Positions 1 to 8,180 of a stretch of 64,000 nucleotides of DNA are shown here, piece after piece; positions within the stretch are counted from its first letter, which is position 1, and each line of letters opens with the position of its first letter. The position numbers and the translations under genes are program-made. Source of the DNA: an uncultured Thioclava sp. (lineage in GTDB: Bacteria; Pseudomonadota; Alphaproteobacteria; Rhodobacterales; Rhodobacteraceae). The notes beneath the pieces were generated by a model that ran no database searches, had not been told where the DNA came from, and was given only the letters and a program-made list of their open reading frames with translations. The DNA lies in assembly GCF_913064665.1 (NCBI RefSeq), contig NZ_CAJYBT010000006.1:57192-121191 (forward strand), written 5' to 3'.

Positions 1-613
1 GCGCGGTTTCGCGCGCGCCATTGTCCAACAGGACTTCAATCGTAAATTTCGGGGCATGATCGGGGCCATCGCGGCCAGTGATCTCATATTTCGGGGGGGG
101 CAGACCGCGGGCCTGCGCCCATTCTTGTAGCGAGGTCTTGGGATCGCGCGCGTCCTCTTCGACAGAGTCCAGACGCGCCCCCCAAAGCCGTAAGATAAAG
201 GCACGGGCCGTTTCAAACCCGGCATCCAGATAGACGGCGGCAATCACCGCCTCCATCGCATCGCCCAGCAGCGCCTCTTTGCGCCGCCCGCCGGTCATCA
301 TCTCGGAGCGCCCCAGTTTGAGCACCGCCCCCAGATCAATCTGTCGCGCGACATCGGCGCAGGTCTCTTTGCGCACCAGCGCGTTAAAACGTGGCGCCAA
401 CTGCCCTTCCGAGGCCGCGCGATCGGCCAAGAACAGCGCCTCGGACATGACCAGCCCCAGCACCCGGTCGCCCAGAAACTCAAGGCGCTGATTGTCGGGC
501 CGGGTTGCGGTCGAAATCGACGAATGCGTAAGCGCGCGTAGCAAGATCTCGGGCTTGGTAAAGTGATAACCCAACCGGCCCTCAAAGGCCTTGATGTCCG
601 CGCTCAGCTTCAA
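1..613 (-). CDS. rnc: Ribonuclease III, C-terminus cut by window edge
   Basis: RNase III cleaves double-stranded RNA in rRNA and mRNA maturation. The translated minus strand carries the family signature NQRLEFLGD near residue 40, followed by the conserved helical endonuclease domain ([19 protein letters not shown]). The start of the double-stranded-RNA-binding domain ([11 protein letters not shown]) is visible before the sequence leaves the window. The start is a TTG whose bases overlap the TGA stop of lepB, so translation of the two is probably coupled. About 204 codons are present and roughly 20-25 are missing. The order lepB-rnc matches the usual alphaproteobacterial operon, in which era would come next. 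Confidence 0.93.
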   Translation of the reverse strand, partial: MKLSADIKAFEGRLGYHFTKPEILLRALTHSSISTATRPDNQRLEFLGDRVLGLVMSEALFLADRAASEGQLAPRFNALVRKETCADVARQIDLGAVLKLGRSEMMTGGRRKEALLGDAMEAVIAAVYLDAGFETARAFILRLWGARLDSVEEDARDPKTSLQEWAQARGLPPPKYEITGRDGPDHAPKFTIEVLLDNGARETA

Positions 614-1410
614 TTGATCGCCTTGAAGAAGCGATCCGAACGCCACGTCCAGAAGTAGAACAACGAGCGGCCCGCCGAGGAAAACATGATGCGATCCGCG
701 CGCCCGACCAGATTGGCCAAAGGCACATAGCCCACACCACCCACCGATTGCGAGAACCGGCTATCTTCGGAGTTGTCGCGGTTGTCACCCATGAAGAAAT
801 ACTCGCCCTCAGGCACGGTGAAGACCGGGGTGTTATTGGCATAGCCACCATCGGTGATCTTGAGAATCTCGTGGCTCACGCCATTGGGCAGCGTTTCGAT
901 ATAGCGGTGCTTGATGCAGGTATCGCCCTCGCCCACCGGAGCATTGCTACAGCGCGGCATCAACTGCTGCGGACCTTGCGGGGCCATCACCTCGGAGAAA
1001 TCGCCATCGGGTTTTTCCTGCACTGGCTTGCCGTTGATATAGAGCAGCCCATCGGTGACCTGAATCGTGTCGCCGGGCATCCCGATCAGACGCTTGATGA
1101 AATCGACATCCTTTGTCGGATGGCGGAACACCACGACATCGCCGCGCGTGGGCGCGCGCTCAAGGATGCGGCCCGGAATCGGGCAGGCCGAGAACGGGCA
1201 GGAATATTTCGAATAGCCATAGGCCATCTTGTTGACGAACAGGAAATCGCCGATCAGCAGCGTGTCTTTCATCGAGCCGGATGGGATCCAGAACGGCTGA
1301 AAGAACAGCGTGCGGAACACGCCCGCGATCAGCAATGCCCAGAAGATCGTCTTAACGGTTTCCCAGACGCCGCCCTCGGTTTTCTTTTTCGCCATCTGCC
1401 CTGCCCTCAT
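610..1410 (-). CDS. lepB: Signal peptidase I
   Basis: Inner-membrane Ser/Lys protease that removes signal peptides from exported proteins. A single membrane segment lies at about residues 18-40. The catalytic serine is S46 in PSGSM and the general-base lysine is K106 in [12 protein letters not shown]. The C-terminal [11 protein letters not shown] box is intact. The length (266 aa) suits an alphaproteobacterial LepB. An AAGGAGG ribosome-binding site lies about ten bases before the chosen ATG; a second ATG five codons later (MAKKK) is the alternative start. It lies between acpS and rnc in a minus-strand operon. Confidence 0.96.
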   Translation of the reverse strand: MRAGQMAKKKTEGGVWETVKTIFWALLIAGVFRTLFFQPFWIPSGSMKDTLLIGDFLFVNKMAYGYSKYSCPFSACPIPGRILERAPTRGDVVVFRHPTKDVDFIKRLIGMPGDTIQVTDGLLYINGKPVQEKPDGDFSEVMAPQGPQQLMPRCSNAPVGEGDTCIKHRYIETLPNGVSHEILKITDGGYANNTPVFTVPEGEYFFMGDNRDNSEDSRFSQSVGGVGYVPLANLVGRADRIMFSSAGRSLFYFWTWRSDRFFKAIN

Positions 1411-1446
1411 GAATTCTCGCCCTCCTTACCCAGCCTCACGCCCGAG

Positions 1447-1848
1447 TCAAGAAAGCTTGCGCGCCTCGATCACCACAAAGGCCTGCGCCCAAGGGTGGTC
1501 ATCGGTCAATGTGACATGCACCACGGCCTCGTAACCCTCTGGCGTCATGGACTTTAGCCGGTCCGCCGCCCAACCCGTCAGGTGCATTACCGGCTGCCCC
1601 GTTGGCAGATTTGTGACCGCCATATCTTTCCACGAGATGCCCATACGCAGCCCGGTGCCCAACGCCTTGGAACAGGCCTCTTTCGCCGCCCAGCGCTTGG
1701 CGTAGGTGCCAGCAACATCGTGACGCCGCTCGGCTTTGCGCTGTTCGACCTCGGTGAAGACGCGATTACGGAAGCGGTCGCCAAAGCGCGCAAGTGTGCG
1801 CTCGATCCGCTCGATATTGGCCAAATCGGTGCCGATGCCTAGGATCAT
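1447..1848 (-). CDS. acpS: Holo-[acyl-carrier-protein] synthase
   Basis: Transfers 4'-phosphopantetheine from CoA to the acyl carrier protein for fatty-acid synthesis. The protein (133 aa) begins with [13 protein letters not shown], whose D8 binds Mg2+. The second metal-ligand motif KRWAAKEA (E57) is present, as is the C-terminal half typical of AcpS trimers. A CGGAG ribosome-binding site lies about ten bases upstream. Its place between pdxJ and lepB is the classical arrangement in proteobacteria. Confidence 0.96.
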   Translation of the reverse strand: MILGIGTDLANIERIERTLARFGDRFRNRVFTEVEQRKAERRHDVAGTYAKRWAAKEACSKALGTGLRMGISWKDMAVTNLPTGQPVMHLTGWAADRLKSMTPEGYEAVVHVTLTDDHPWAQAFVVIEARKLS

Positions 1849-1851
1849 GGG

Positions 1852-2325
1852 TCAGTCGCTCCGATCGTCCGCCGCCGATAACGACTTTAGGTGAATCCGC
1901 ACGCCAATCGGAAAGAACAAGCGATTGATCACGAGGACCACCCCCAGAACGATCAGAAAAATTGCCCCCAAAACCGCAAAATAATATGGGTCTCGCTGGG
2001 TCCACAGGGGCGCAAATTGCGCGCGCAAGGCGGGTGAGAAGCCGCTCAAAACGAGACTGCGGAGCACCGAGAGAATGGCGACGATCAGCGTTCCGATCGC
2101 AGCAAAATGCCATGCCTCACGCGATGTCGGCATCGCAACGTGAGTGCGCGCGAACCGTATGCCTGCAATCATCGAGGCTATCGCCGGCGGAACGACCCCA
2201 AAGACAAGCCGAGGCATCACGACCCCGAAATGCTTCAAGAGTTGCGAGAATAACAACGCCATCAAAACAGAGGTCATGAACCAGTGCCAGCCAAAGCTCA
2301 GATAGAGAAATCGCGTGCGACTCAT
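1852..2325 (-). CDS. Small four-helix inner-membrane protein of unknown function
   Basis: A 157-aa hydrophobic protein with about four predicted membrane segments (roughly residues 10-27, 33-52, 72-95 and 112-137) and a short polar C-terminus. Its size and topology resemble the ABZJ_00895 family of uncharacterised membrane proteins, but that match is tentative. Its ATG overlaps the TGA of pdxJ (ATGA), and acpS begins three bases after its stop. It is therefore co-translated inside the pdxJ-acpS-lepB operon, where it is an extra gene compared with the usual arrangement. Confidence 0.75.
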   Translation of the reverse strand: MSRTRFLYLSFGWHWFMTSVLMALLFSQLLKHFGVVMPRLVFGVVPPAIASMIAGIRFARTHVAMPTSREAWHFAAIGTLIVAILSVLRSLVLSGFSPALRAQFAPLWTQRDPYYFAVLGAIFLIVLGVVLVINRLFFPIGVRIHLKSLSAADDRSD

Positions 2326-3065
2326 CCCCGCGCCGCGTCCATCAGCTTGCGCATATGCGTGATCGCGGGGCCGAGCCCGGAAAAGATCGCCTCGGCAATC
2401 AGGAAATGGCCGATATTCAACTCGCGGATCTGCTTTATCGCGGCAATCGGTGCCACCGTGTCATAGGTCAGCCCGTGACCCGCATGCACCTCTAGTCCCA
2501 GACTGTCGGCATAGGCCGCGCCCGCCTTGAGCGCCTCAAGTTCGACATCGCGCGCCGCAAAATCGCCCGCATGATGCAGGTCGCAGTAATGACCGGTGTG
2601 CAATTCGATCACCTGCGCGCCGATCTTGGCCGAAGCCTCGATTTGCGCAGGATCGTGGCCGATGAACATCGACACGCGAATGCCCGCCTCGACCAGCGGT
2701 GCAACATAATCGGTCAGGCGTGCCAGATCACCCGCCACGTCAAGGCCACCCTCAGTCGTAACCTCCTCGCGCTTTTCGGGCACGATGCAGCAGGCGTGCG
2801 GGATATGGCGCAGCGCGATGGTTTGCATTTCGGGGGTGGCGGCCATCTCGAAATTCAGCGGCACTTTGATGCCCGCCATCAGCGCGTCAATATCGCCATC
2901 GCGAATGTGACGGCGGTCTTCGCGCAGATGCGCGGTGATGCCATCCGCCCCCGCCTCTTGCGCCGTCAGCGCCGCGCGCAGCGGATCGGGATAGGCCGAG
3001 CCGCGCGCATTTCGGATCGTCGCGACATGATCGATATTCACGCCAAGGCGCAGGGAAGTGGGCAT
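2322..3065 (-). CDS. pdxJ: Pyridoxine 5'-phosphate synthase
   Basis: Last ring-closing step of the DXP-dependent vitamin B6 pathway: condenses 3-amino-2-oxopropyl phosphate with 1-deoxyxylulose 5-phosphate. The N-terminal motif [14 protein letters not shown] carries the conserved N, D and H residues. Further family blocks are [21 protein letters not shown] and HAGHGL. At 247 aa it has the normal length. GGAG lies seven bases before the ATG. It is the first gene of the minus-strand run to rnc. Confidence 0.97.
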   Translation of the reverse strand: MPTSLRLGVNIDHVATIRNARGSAYPDPLRAALTAQEAGADGITAHLREDRRHIRDGDIDALMAGIKVPLNFEMAATPEMQTIALRHIPHACCIVPEKREEVTTEGGLDVAGDLARLTDYVAPLVEAGIRVSMFIGHDPAQIEASAKIGAQVIELHTGHYCDLHHAGDFAARDVELEALKAGAAYADSLGLEVHAGHGLTYDTVAPIAAIKQIRELNIGHFLIAEAIFSGLGPAITHMRKLMDAARG

Positions 3066-3141
3066 GGGAGGTCTCCGCGTTTTACTTGGCCAGAGTATGC
3101 CCGTCCGCGCGACCGGGGAAAAGAGCGCGATTGTATCGATT

Positions 3142-3789
3142 TTAGAACGGACAGGGGGCGTTGAAGCTCATATGCATGCCGCCATCTGGGTGACGAAAGC
3201 GCAGGGATTCCGCGTGCAGCATCAGGCGGGGGAAGTCGCGCGCCGGTCCCTCGGCATATAGCGGGTCGCCCAAGATCGGGTGGCCCAGCTCCGCCATATG
3301 CACGCGCAGCTGGTGACTGCGCCCGGTCAGCGGCATCAGACGGATGCGCGTCGTGCCGTCCTCGTGGCGCATCACTCGCCAATCGGTCTGCGCCGCACGG
3401 CCGTTCTCAAAATCGACATGCTGGCGCGGGCGGTTGGGCCAATCGACGCAAAGCGGCAGATCGACCGTGCCTTCCTTTTGCGCCATCTCGCCCCAAAGCC
3501 GTGCCTGGTAGACCTTCTTGGTCTGACGTTTCTCAAATTGCAGACCCAGATGGCGCTGCGCATGAGGGGTCAGCGCATAGACCATCACGCCTGAGGTGTC
3601 AGTATCCAAACGATGCACCAGCAACACCTGCGGATGGATCGCCTTCAGCCGGCTCAACAGGCAATCCGCCTTGTCCGGCCCCTTGCCGGGCACCGAAAGC
3701 AGCCCCGCCTGCTTGTCGACCACGAGAACCTCGTGATCGGCATGCAGAATGCGCGGGGCCTCTTTGGGCGGATCGTAGACATAGCTCAT
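3142..3789 (-). CDS. rluA: RluA-type RNA pseudouridine synthase
   Basis: Isomerises uridine to pseudouridine, in E. coli RluA at 23S rRNA 746 and tRNA 32. Motif HRLDTDTSG carries the catalytic Asp (D62). [10 protein letters not shown] and [11 protein letters not shown], with the GDPLY block after them, align well with E. coli RluA, and the length (about 215 aa) fits that short subfamily, which lacks an S4 domain. MSYVYDPP is the preferred start; a GTG five codons earlier is possible. Confidence 0.88.
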   Translation of the reverse strand: MSYVYDPPKEAPRILHADHEVLVVDKQAGLLSVPGKGPDKADCLLSRLKAIHPQVLLVHRLDTDTSGVMVYALTPHAQRHLGLQFEKRQTKKVYQARLWGEMAQKEGTVDLPLCVDWPNRPRQHVDFENGRAAQTDWRVMRHEDGTTRIRLMPLTGRSHQLRVHMAELGHPILGDPLYAEGPARDFPRLMLHAESLRFRHPDGGMHMSFNAPCPF

Positions 3790-3825
3790 CGCGCGGGGAT
3801 GCACCGCAGCGCCCGCGCGGTCAAG

Positions 3826-4278
3826 TCAGAGCGGGGCAAACACATCGCGCAAGATCGCCTCCAGCGCATCTGCATCCGCTTGCGTGAACGCATCGGGCTG
3901 ATTGCTGTCGATATCGAGCACCCCGATCACCCCGCGCGTCGCGAAGACCGGGATCACCAATTCCGAGCGCGTGGAGCTGGCGCAAGCGATATGACCGGGG
4001 AAGGCCTCGACATCGGGCACCAGCTGCGTCTCGCCGGTGCGCGCCGCAGCCCCGCAGACGCCGCGCGCGAACGGGATCACGAGGCAACCATGCCCACCCT
4101 GATAGGGGCCGATTTTCAGCAACTCCGGCGCGGTCACCCGGTAGAACCCCGTCCAGTCGAAACGGTCATCGCTGTGATGGATCTCGCAGGCAAGCGTCGC
4201 CATCAGCGCGACCTCATCGCTCTCACCCGCCGTTAGTGCAGCGATGCGCTTGGCCAGATCGGCATAATCGACGCTCAT
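3826..4278 (-). CDS. msrC: Free methionine-(R)-sulfoxide reductase, GAF domain
   Basis: Reduces free (not protein-bound) methionine-R-sulfoxide. The single GAF domain keeps the three cysteines of the family (C65 in HGCLVI, C75 in RGVCG, C99 in GHIAC) and the acidic residues expected to hold the substrate (E106, D122, D124). The Asp that usually follows the third Cys is Ala here. At 150 aa it is normal in length. Its ATG overlaps the stop of the thiolase gene (ATGA), so both are likely made from one transcript. Confidence 0.87.
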   Translation of the reverse strand: MSVDYADLAKRIAALTAGESDEVALMATLACEIHHSDDRFDWTGFYRVTAPELLKIGPYQGGHGCLVIPFARGVCGAAARTGETQLVPDVEAFPGHIACASSTRSELVIPVFATRGVIGVLDIDSNQPDAFTQADADALEAILRDVFAPL

Positions 4279-5453
4279 GGACGTTCAATCGCGATGGCCG
4301 TGCCCTCGCCCCCGCCGATGCAGATCGCAGCGATCCCGCGCTTCAGCCCGCGCTTTTCCAGCGCGTTGAGCAGCGTCACGATGATGCGCGCCCCCGAGGC
4401 CCCGATCGGATGGCCCAGCGCGCAGGCCCCGCCATTCACGTTCACCTTGTCATGCGGCACGCCCAGCTTGTGCATGAAGGCCATCGGGACCACAGCAAAG
4501 GCCTCGTTCACCTCCCACAGATCGACATCCTCGACCGACCAGCCCAGCTTTTGCAGCAGCTTCTCAATCGCGGGGACCGGTGCGGTCGGGAAATCCGCCG
4601 GAGCTTGGGCATGGCTCGAATGACCCAAGATGCGCGCGCGGATCGTCAGCCCCTCAGCCTGCGCAACCTTTTCCGAGGCCAGCACCAGCGCCGCCGCCCC
4701 ATCCGAGATCGACGACGAATTCGCGGCTGTTACCGTGCCATCCTTGCGGAAGGCGGGTTTGAGCTGCGGGATCTTGTCGGGGCGGGCATTGGCGGGCTGC
4801 TCATCCGTTCCTACGACCGTTTCACCCTTGCGGCTTTTGACGGCGACAGGCGCGATCTCATCTGCGAAAGCGCCGGATGCCTCGGCTTCCAAAGCGCGTG
4901 ACAGCGAGGCCAGCGCGTAGTCATCCTGCGCCTCGCGGGTGAATTGAAACGCCTGCGCGCAATCCTCGGCAAAGGTGCCCATCAGGCGGCCCTTGTCATA
5001 GGCGTCCTCCAGCCCGTCGAGAAACATGTGGTCGATCACCTGCGCATGGCCCAGCCGCGCCCCGCCGCGCATTTTGGGTAGCAGATAGGGGGCGTTCGTC
5101 ATGCTCTCCATGCCGCCCGCCACCATCACCCCGGTATGCCCCAAAGCGACCTGATCAAAGGCAATCATCGCCGCTTTCATCCCCGAGCCGCACATCTTGT
5201 TAAGCGTGGTCGCGGGCACGCCTTCGCCCAGACCGGCCGCGAAACCGGCTTGGCGCGCGGGGGCCTGCCCCTGACCCGCTGGCAACACGCAGCCCATCAG
5301 CAGTTCTTCGATCCGCGCAGGTGCGACACCGGCCCCAGCAAGCGCCGCTGCAATCGCCACACCGCCCAGCTCTGAGGCGCTTACATCGGAAAAAACGCCC
5401 TGCATTCCGCCCATCGGGGTACGTGCCGCCCCCAAGATCACCACGTTTTCCAT
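4275..5453 (-). CDS. Acetyl-CoA acetyltransferase (thiolase)
   Basis: Biosynthetic-type thiolase that condenses two acetyl-CoA to acetoacetyl-CoA. The nucleophilic Cys is C88 in NKMCGSGMK. The C-terminal GGACALGHPIGASG block carries the catalytic His, and CIGGGEGTA carries the second Cys. The start was placed at MENVV because GGGAG lies six bases upstream; the product is 392 aa, the family norm. It could supply acetoacetyl-CoA for polyhydroxybutyrate or for branched acyl-CoA degradation, but no phaB-like partner is adjacent. A divergent promoter region with the STAS gene lies at 5454-5543. Confidence 0.93.
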   Translation of the reverse strand: MENVVILGAARTPMGGMQGVFSDVSASELGGVAIAAALAGAGVAPARIEELLMGCVLPAGQGQAPARQAGFAAGLGEGVPATTLNKMCGSGMKAAMIAFDQVALGHTGVMVAGGMESMTNAPYLLPKMRGGARLGHAQVIDHMFLDGLEDAYDKGRLMGTFAEDCAQAFQFTREAQDDYALASLSRALEAEASGAFADEIAPVAVKSRKGETVVGTDEQPANARPDKIPQLKPAFRKDGTVTAANSSSISDGAAALVLASEKVAQAEGLTIRARILGHSSHAQAPADFPTAPVPAIEKLLQKLGWSVEDVDLWEVNEAFAVVPMAFMHKLGVPHDKVNVNGGACALGHPIGASGARIIVTLLNALEKRGLKRGIAAICIGGGEGTAIAIERP

Positions 5454-5543
5454 CTTCATCTCCCTAAATTCTGCCCCACGGATACCGAATGGTAAGCATT
5501 GGCGTCTAGCCTGCATTCAGAAATCTTGCTGCAGGAGCCATAG

Positions 5544-5888
5544 ATGAACCTCTTTTCTGAAGCCTGCGATGGCGCGCTGGTCGTGCGTGTGGACGAACCG
5601 CGCCTTGATGCGGCGGTTGCGATTCGCTTTAAAGAACAGATGCGCGAAGTGACCGCGCAACCCGCGCACCGGGTTATTCTCGACATGTCAAAAATCGAAT
5701 TTCTCGACAGTTCCGGGCTTGGCGCCGTGGTTGCGGTGATGAAAGCCCTTGCTCCACATCGCCAGCTTGAACTGTGCGGTTTGACGGGCAATGTCGACAA
5801 GGTGTTTCGCCTGACCCGGATGGATACGGTGTTTCGCATCCATACCGATCTGACCTCAGCGCTGAGTGAAGGGCGGAAATATGCTTGA
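5544..5888 (+). CDS. STAS-domain anti-sigma-factor antagonist (SpoIIAA/RsbV-like)
   Basis: A 114-aa single STAS domain. The phosphorylation loop reads FLDSSGLGAV, with adjacent serines S56 and S57, one of which should be the target of the partner kinase. In this family the unphosphorylated form binds the anti-sigma kinase and releases its target. AGGAG lies six bases before the ATG. The next gene, which overlaps it by eight bases, codes for the matching ATPase-fold kinase, so the pair forms a partner-switching module. Confidence 0.9.
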   Translation: MNLFSEACDGALVVRVDEPRLDAAVAIRFKEQMREVTAQPAHRVILDMSKIEFLDSSGLGAVVAVMKALAPHRQLELCGLTGNVDKVFRLTRMDTVFRIHTDLTSALSEGRKYA

Positions 5889-6381
5889 GACGTCAATGGG
5901 GCTGCGCCCCGGGCCCCATAGCGACTCTGCGGATACCCATCGTATCTTTTGCATGAGCTTCCCAGCCAGTGCGCTTTCCGTGCGTACGGCCCTGCGCGCG
6001 GCGCTTGCACGTTTTATGCGGCTGATGGAACCAGATGAGGCGGGCACATTGGAACTGATCTTGGCAGAGGTGCTGAATAATATCGTCGAACACAGCTACG
6101 CAGATACCGGGGTGGGCACGATCACGCTGTCGATGGTGCGCGATTCGCAGGGGCTCAGCTGTTCGGTCAGTGACGATGGCGTACCTTTGCCGATGACCTG
6201 TTTGACCAAAACCGAGGATAACAGCGCAAGACCAAGCCCCGAAAGCCTGCCTGAAGGCGGCTTTGGCTGGTTCCTGATCCGCGATCTGGCAACCGATTTG
6301 GGGTATTCACGCGATCAGGACCGCAATCTTCTGGCGTTCCGCTTGCCACTCGCGCCCACGCTGGACCGCAACGCGGGCTAA
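5881..6381 (+). CDS. Anti-sigma-factor serine kinase (SpoIIAB/RsbW-like HATPase)
   Basis: GHKL-fold ATPase domain. The N-box region reads LAEVLNNIVEHSYAD, the G1 region SVSDDGVPLP, and the G2 region GGFGWFLIRDLATDLGY. Such proteins phosphorylate the STAS partner and sequester a sigma factor or other effector. The ATG at 5881 has GGGCGGAA just upstream and overlaps the end of the STAS gene; an in-frame GTG at 5866 is the alternative. No sigma factor or PP2C phosphatase gene lies nearby, so the output of the switch is not encoded here. Confidence 0.87.
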   Translation: MLETSMGLRPGPHSDSADTHRIFCMSFPASALSVRTALRAALARFMRLMEPDEAGTLELILAEVLNNIVEHSYADTGVGTITLSMVRDSQGLSCSVSDDGVPLPMTCLTKTEDNSARPSPESLPEGGFGWFLIRDLATDLGYSRDQDRNLLAFRLPLAPTLDRNAG

Positions 6382-6386
6382 GCCAA

Positions 6387-6713
6387 TCAGTTCAGCTGAA
6401 ACTGGAGGGGATAGGCGCCATTGTCGAAATCCCCAAACAGATCAGGAAGATCGGGGTGGCTCACCGGCTCTCCGGTGCGATCCGCGATCAAGTTCTGCTC
6501 AGACACATAGGCGACGTAAAAGCTTTCATCATTCTCCGCGAGCAGATGATAGAAAGGCTGATCTTTACTGGGGCGCACATCCTCGGGGATCGACTCATAC
6601 CAAGCCTGCGAATTCGAGAAGACCGCATCGACATCAAACACGACACCCCGAAAGGGATGCTTGCGATGGCGCACGATCTGACCGATGTGATATTTCGCCT
6701 GAGAACTATGCAT
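6387..6713 (-). CDS. hspQ: Heat shock protein HspQ
   Basis: A 108-aa YccV-fold protein. In E. coli HspQ helps clear misfolded proteins and acts as a specificity-enhancing factor of Lon; the fold was earlier described as hemimethylated-DNA binding. The conserved blocks KYHIGQIVRHRKHPFRGV and PFYHLLAENDES are present. The start MHSSQAK follows AGAGGGG. It converges with the anti-sigma kinase gene (five bases between stops) and is divergent from the transglycosylase gene, with promoters probably in 6714-6906. Confidence 0.92.
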   Translation of the reverse strand: MHSSQAKYHIGQIVRHRKHPFRGVVFDVDAVFSNSQAWYESIPEDVRPSKDQPFYHLLAENDESFYVAYVSEQNLIADRTGEPVSHPDLPDLFGDFDNGAYPLQFQLN

Positions 6714-6906
6714 TGCGACCCCTCTTTCTTTGTTTCTAATTTGTGAAGGCCCACCCTGTCCACATTTGTGCCGCATTTTTGCCGGAAACAGTCTGTGCCA
6801 GCGAAACGAACAGTCTTTCCGAAGCAATGCGCCTTTGCGGTTTCCGAAACGTGAAAAACAGCCTAATATAGCTGTAAATAAGCCGTTAGAGCAAAGAAGA
6901 GCAGTG

Positions 6907-7482
6907 ATGAAGAAAATTCTCGCCCTTGGTTTGGTGCTGTTGATTGCCGCCTGCGGTGGTGCGCCGAGACCCCCGCGCAACCTTGATGACGCTTGCGCAA
7001 TCATTCACGAGCGACCCAAATACTACTCTGCAATGCGCAGAGCCGAAGCTCGGTGGGGCGTGCCGGTTGCAGTGCAAATGGCCACGATCCATCAGGAAAG
7101 CAAGTTCGACGGCAATGCCAAAACGCCCTATCGCTTTGCGCTTGGGGTGATCCCGCTGGGCCGTCAAAGCTCCGCCTATGGCTATAGCCAAGCGCTGGAT
7201 GCGACCTGGGAAGAGTATCGCAAAGAAAACGGCCGCTACGGTGCCAAGCGCAATCGCATTTTCGATGCCACCGATTTCATGGGCTGGTATATGGATGGCA
7301 CGACACGACAGCTTGGGATCTCGAAATCAGACGCGCGCAACCAGTATCTCGCCTATCACGAGGGGCGCGGCGGGTTTTCGCGCGGCAGTCACCGGTCCAA
7401 AACTTGGCTAATGGCCGTGGCCAATCGAGTCGCCGCACGCGCCCAGATGTATCAGATTCAATTGGAAAGCTGCCGCCGCTAG
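6907..7482 (+). CDS. Lipoprotein lytic transglycosylase (SLT domain)
   Basis: A 191-aa protein with a lipoprotein signal ending in the lipobox LIAAC (lipidated C16), followed by an SLT-type lysozyme-like domain. The likely catalytic acid is E64 in IHQESKFDG, and later blocks SSAYGYSQALDATW and YLAYHEGRGGF fit the transglycosylase fold. It should cleave peptidoglycan glycan strands at the outer membrane or in the periplasm. It is a single gene, converging with lolA nine bases downstream. Confidence 0.85.
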   Translation: MKKILALGLVLLIAACGGAPRPPRNLDDACAIIHERPKYYSAMRRAEARWGVPVAVQMATIHQESKFDGNAKTPYRFALGVIPLGRQSSAYGYSQALDATWEEYRKENGRYGAKRNRIFDATDFMGWYMDGTTRQLGISKSDARNQYLAYHEGRGGFSRGSHRSKTWLMAVANRVAARAQMYQIQLESCRR

Positions 7483-7491
7483 GCGCGGTGC

Positions 7492-8088
7492 TCAGTTCTC
7501 GCGCGCCATCTGCAAATCAATCGAGAACAGCGACGACGGGTAGTCACCACCTTTTTGAAGGTTATTCAGGATCGTCGTGGTCTTAGCGCCCGCCTGATCG
7601 GTGATCACCCATTGGCGCAGCTCGACCGGACTGGAGGTAAACACAAGCTGGATCGAGCCATACTCGGGATGTTCCGGGTCTTGTGCCGTCACCAGCGTTT
7701 TCGCCCCGTCAGAACTATACCCAGTCACCATCTTGTTGCGATTGAGGTCAATGTTACGGGCCAAAATCAAGTTCAGCGGCGTCTTCACCAGCGGATATTG
7801 CTCCGGTGGCTGGTTCGATTTCGCATCGAATATCGCCACCCGATTGGCCGTGGCCAAGACCAATGTTTTGTCCGAATTATACTGAAACCGCGCCTGACCG
7901 GGCCGCTTGAGATACAGCTTTCCGGTGGCAATTGAGCCGTCGGAATTGACCTGCGTGAAATCGGCCGAGGCCGTCTTCAAGCCATTGAGATAGGCCGAAA
8001 TGGCGTTGAGCGACAGCTTCTCAGCCATGGCCGGAAGCGCGAATGCCAGCGTGAACACGGCGGCCAGAAGGATGCGTATTTGTTTCAT
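7492..8088 (-). CDS. lolA: Outer-membrane lipoprotein carrier protein LolA
   Basis: Periplasmic chaperone that takes lipoproteins from the LolCDE exporter to the outer membrane. The Sec signal peptide (MKQIRILLAAVFTLAFALPAMA) is cleaved after AMA at about residue 22; the mature part begins EKLSL. Core LolA blocks follow: TASADFTQVN, RPGQARFQY and the DLNRNKMVTGYS segment. MKQIR is preferred as start because it gives a clean signal peptide; a GTG six codons upstream is possible. It lies downstream of ftsK, as in many alphaproteobacteria. Confidence 0.9.
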   Translation of the reverse strand: MKQIRILLAAVFTLAFALPAMAEKLSLNAISAYLNGLKTASADFTQVNSDGSIATGKLYLKRPGQARFQYNSDKTLVLATANRVAIFDAKSNQPPEQYPLVKTPLNLILARNIDLNRNKMVTGYSSDGAKTLVTAQDPEHPEYGSIQLVFTSSPVELRQWVITDQAGAKTTTILNNLQKGGDYPSSLFSIDLQMAREN

Positions 8089-8120
8089 GTCACGATATTT
8101 AGGCACTCTTACGCAAAGGG

Positions 8121-8153
8121 AAAGCCCCAGCGCATCATCGCGCCGGGGCTTTT
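8121..8153 (-). terminator. Hairpin between ftsK and lolA
   Basis: The arms AAGCCCC and GGGGCTT with inner GCGC/GCGC pairing form a strong stem around an ATCATC loop. A short T run follows on either strand (TTT on minus, TTTT on plus). On the minus strand it would end ftsK transcription before lolA. Confidence 0.6.
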
Positions 8154-8180
8154 CGAGAATGTGAGCGTTTTTGCGCCGGC

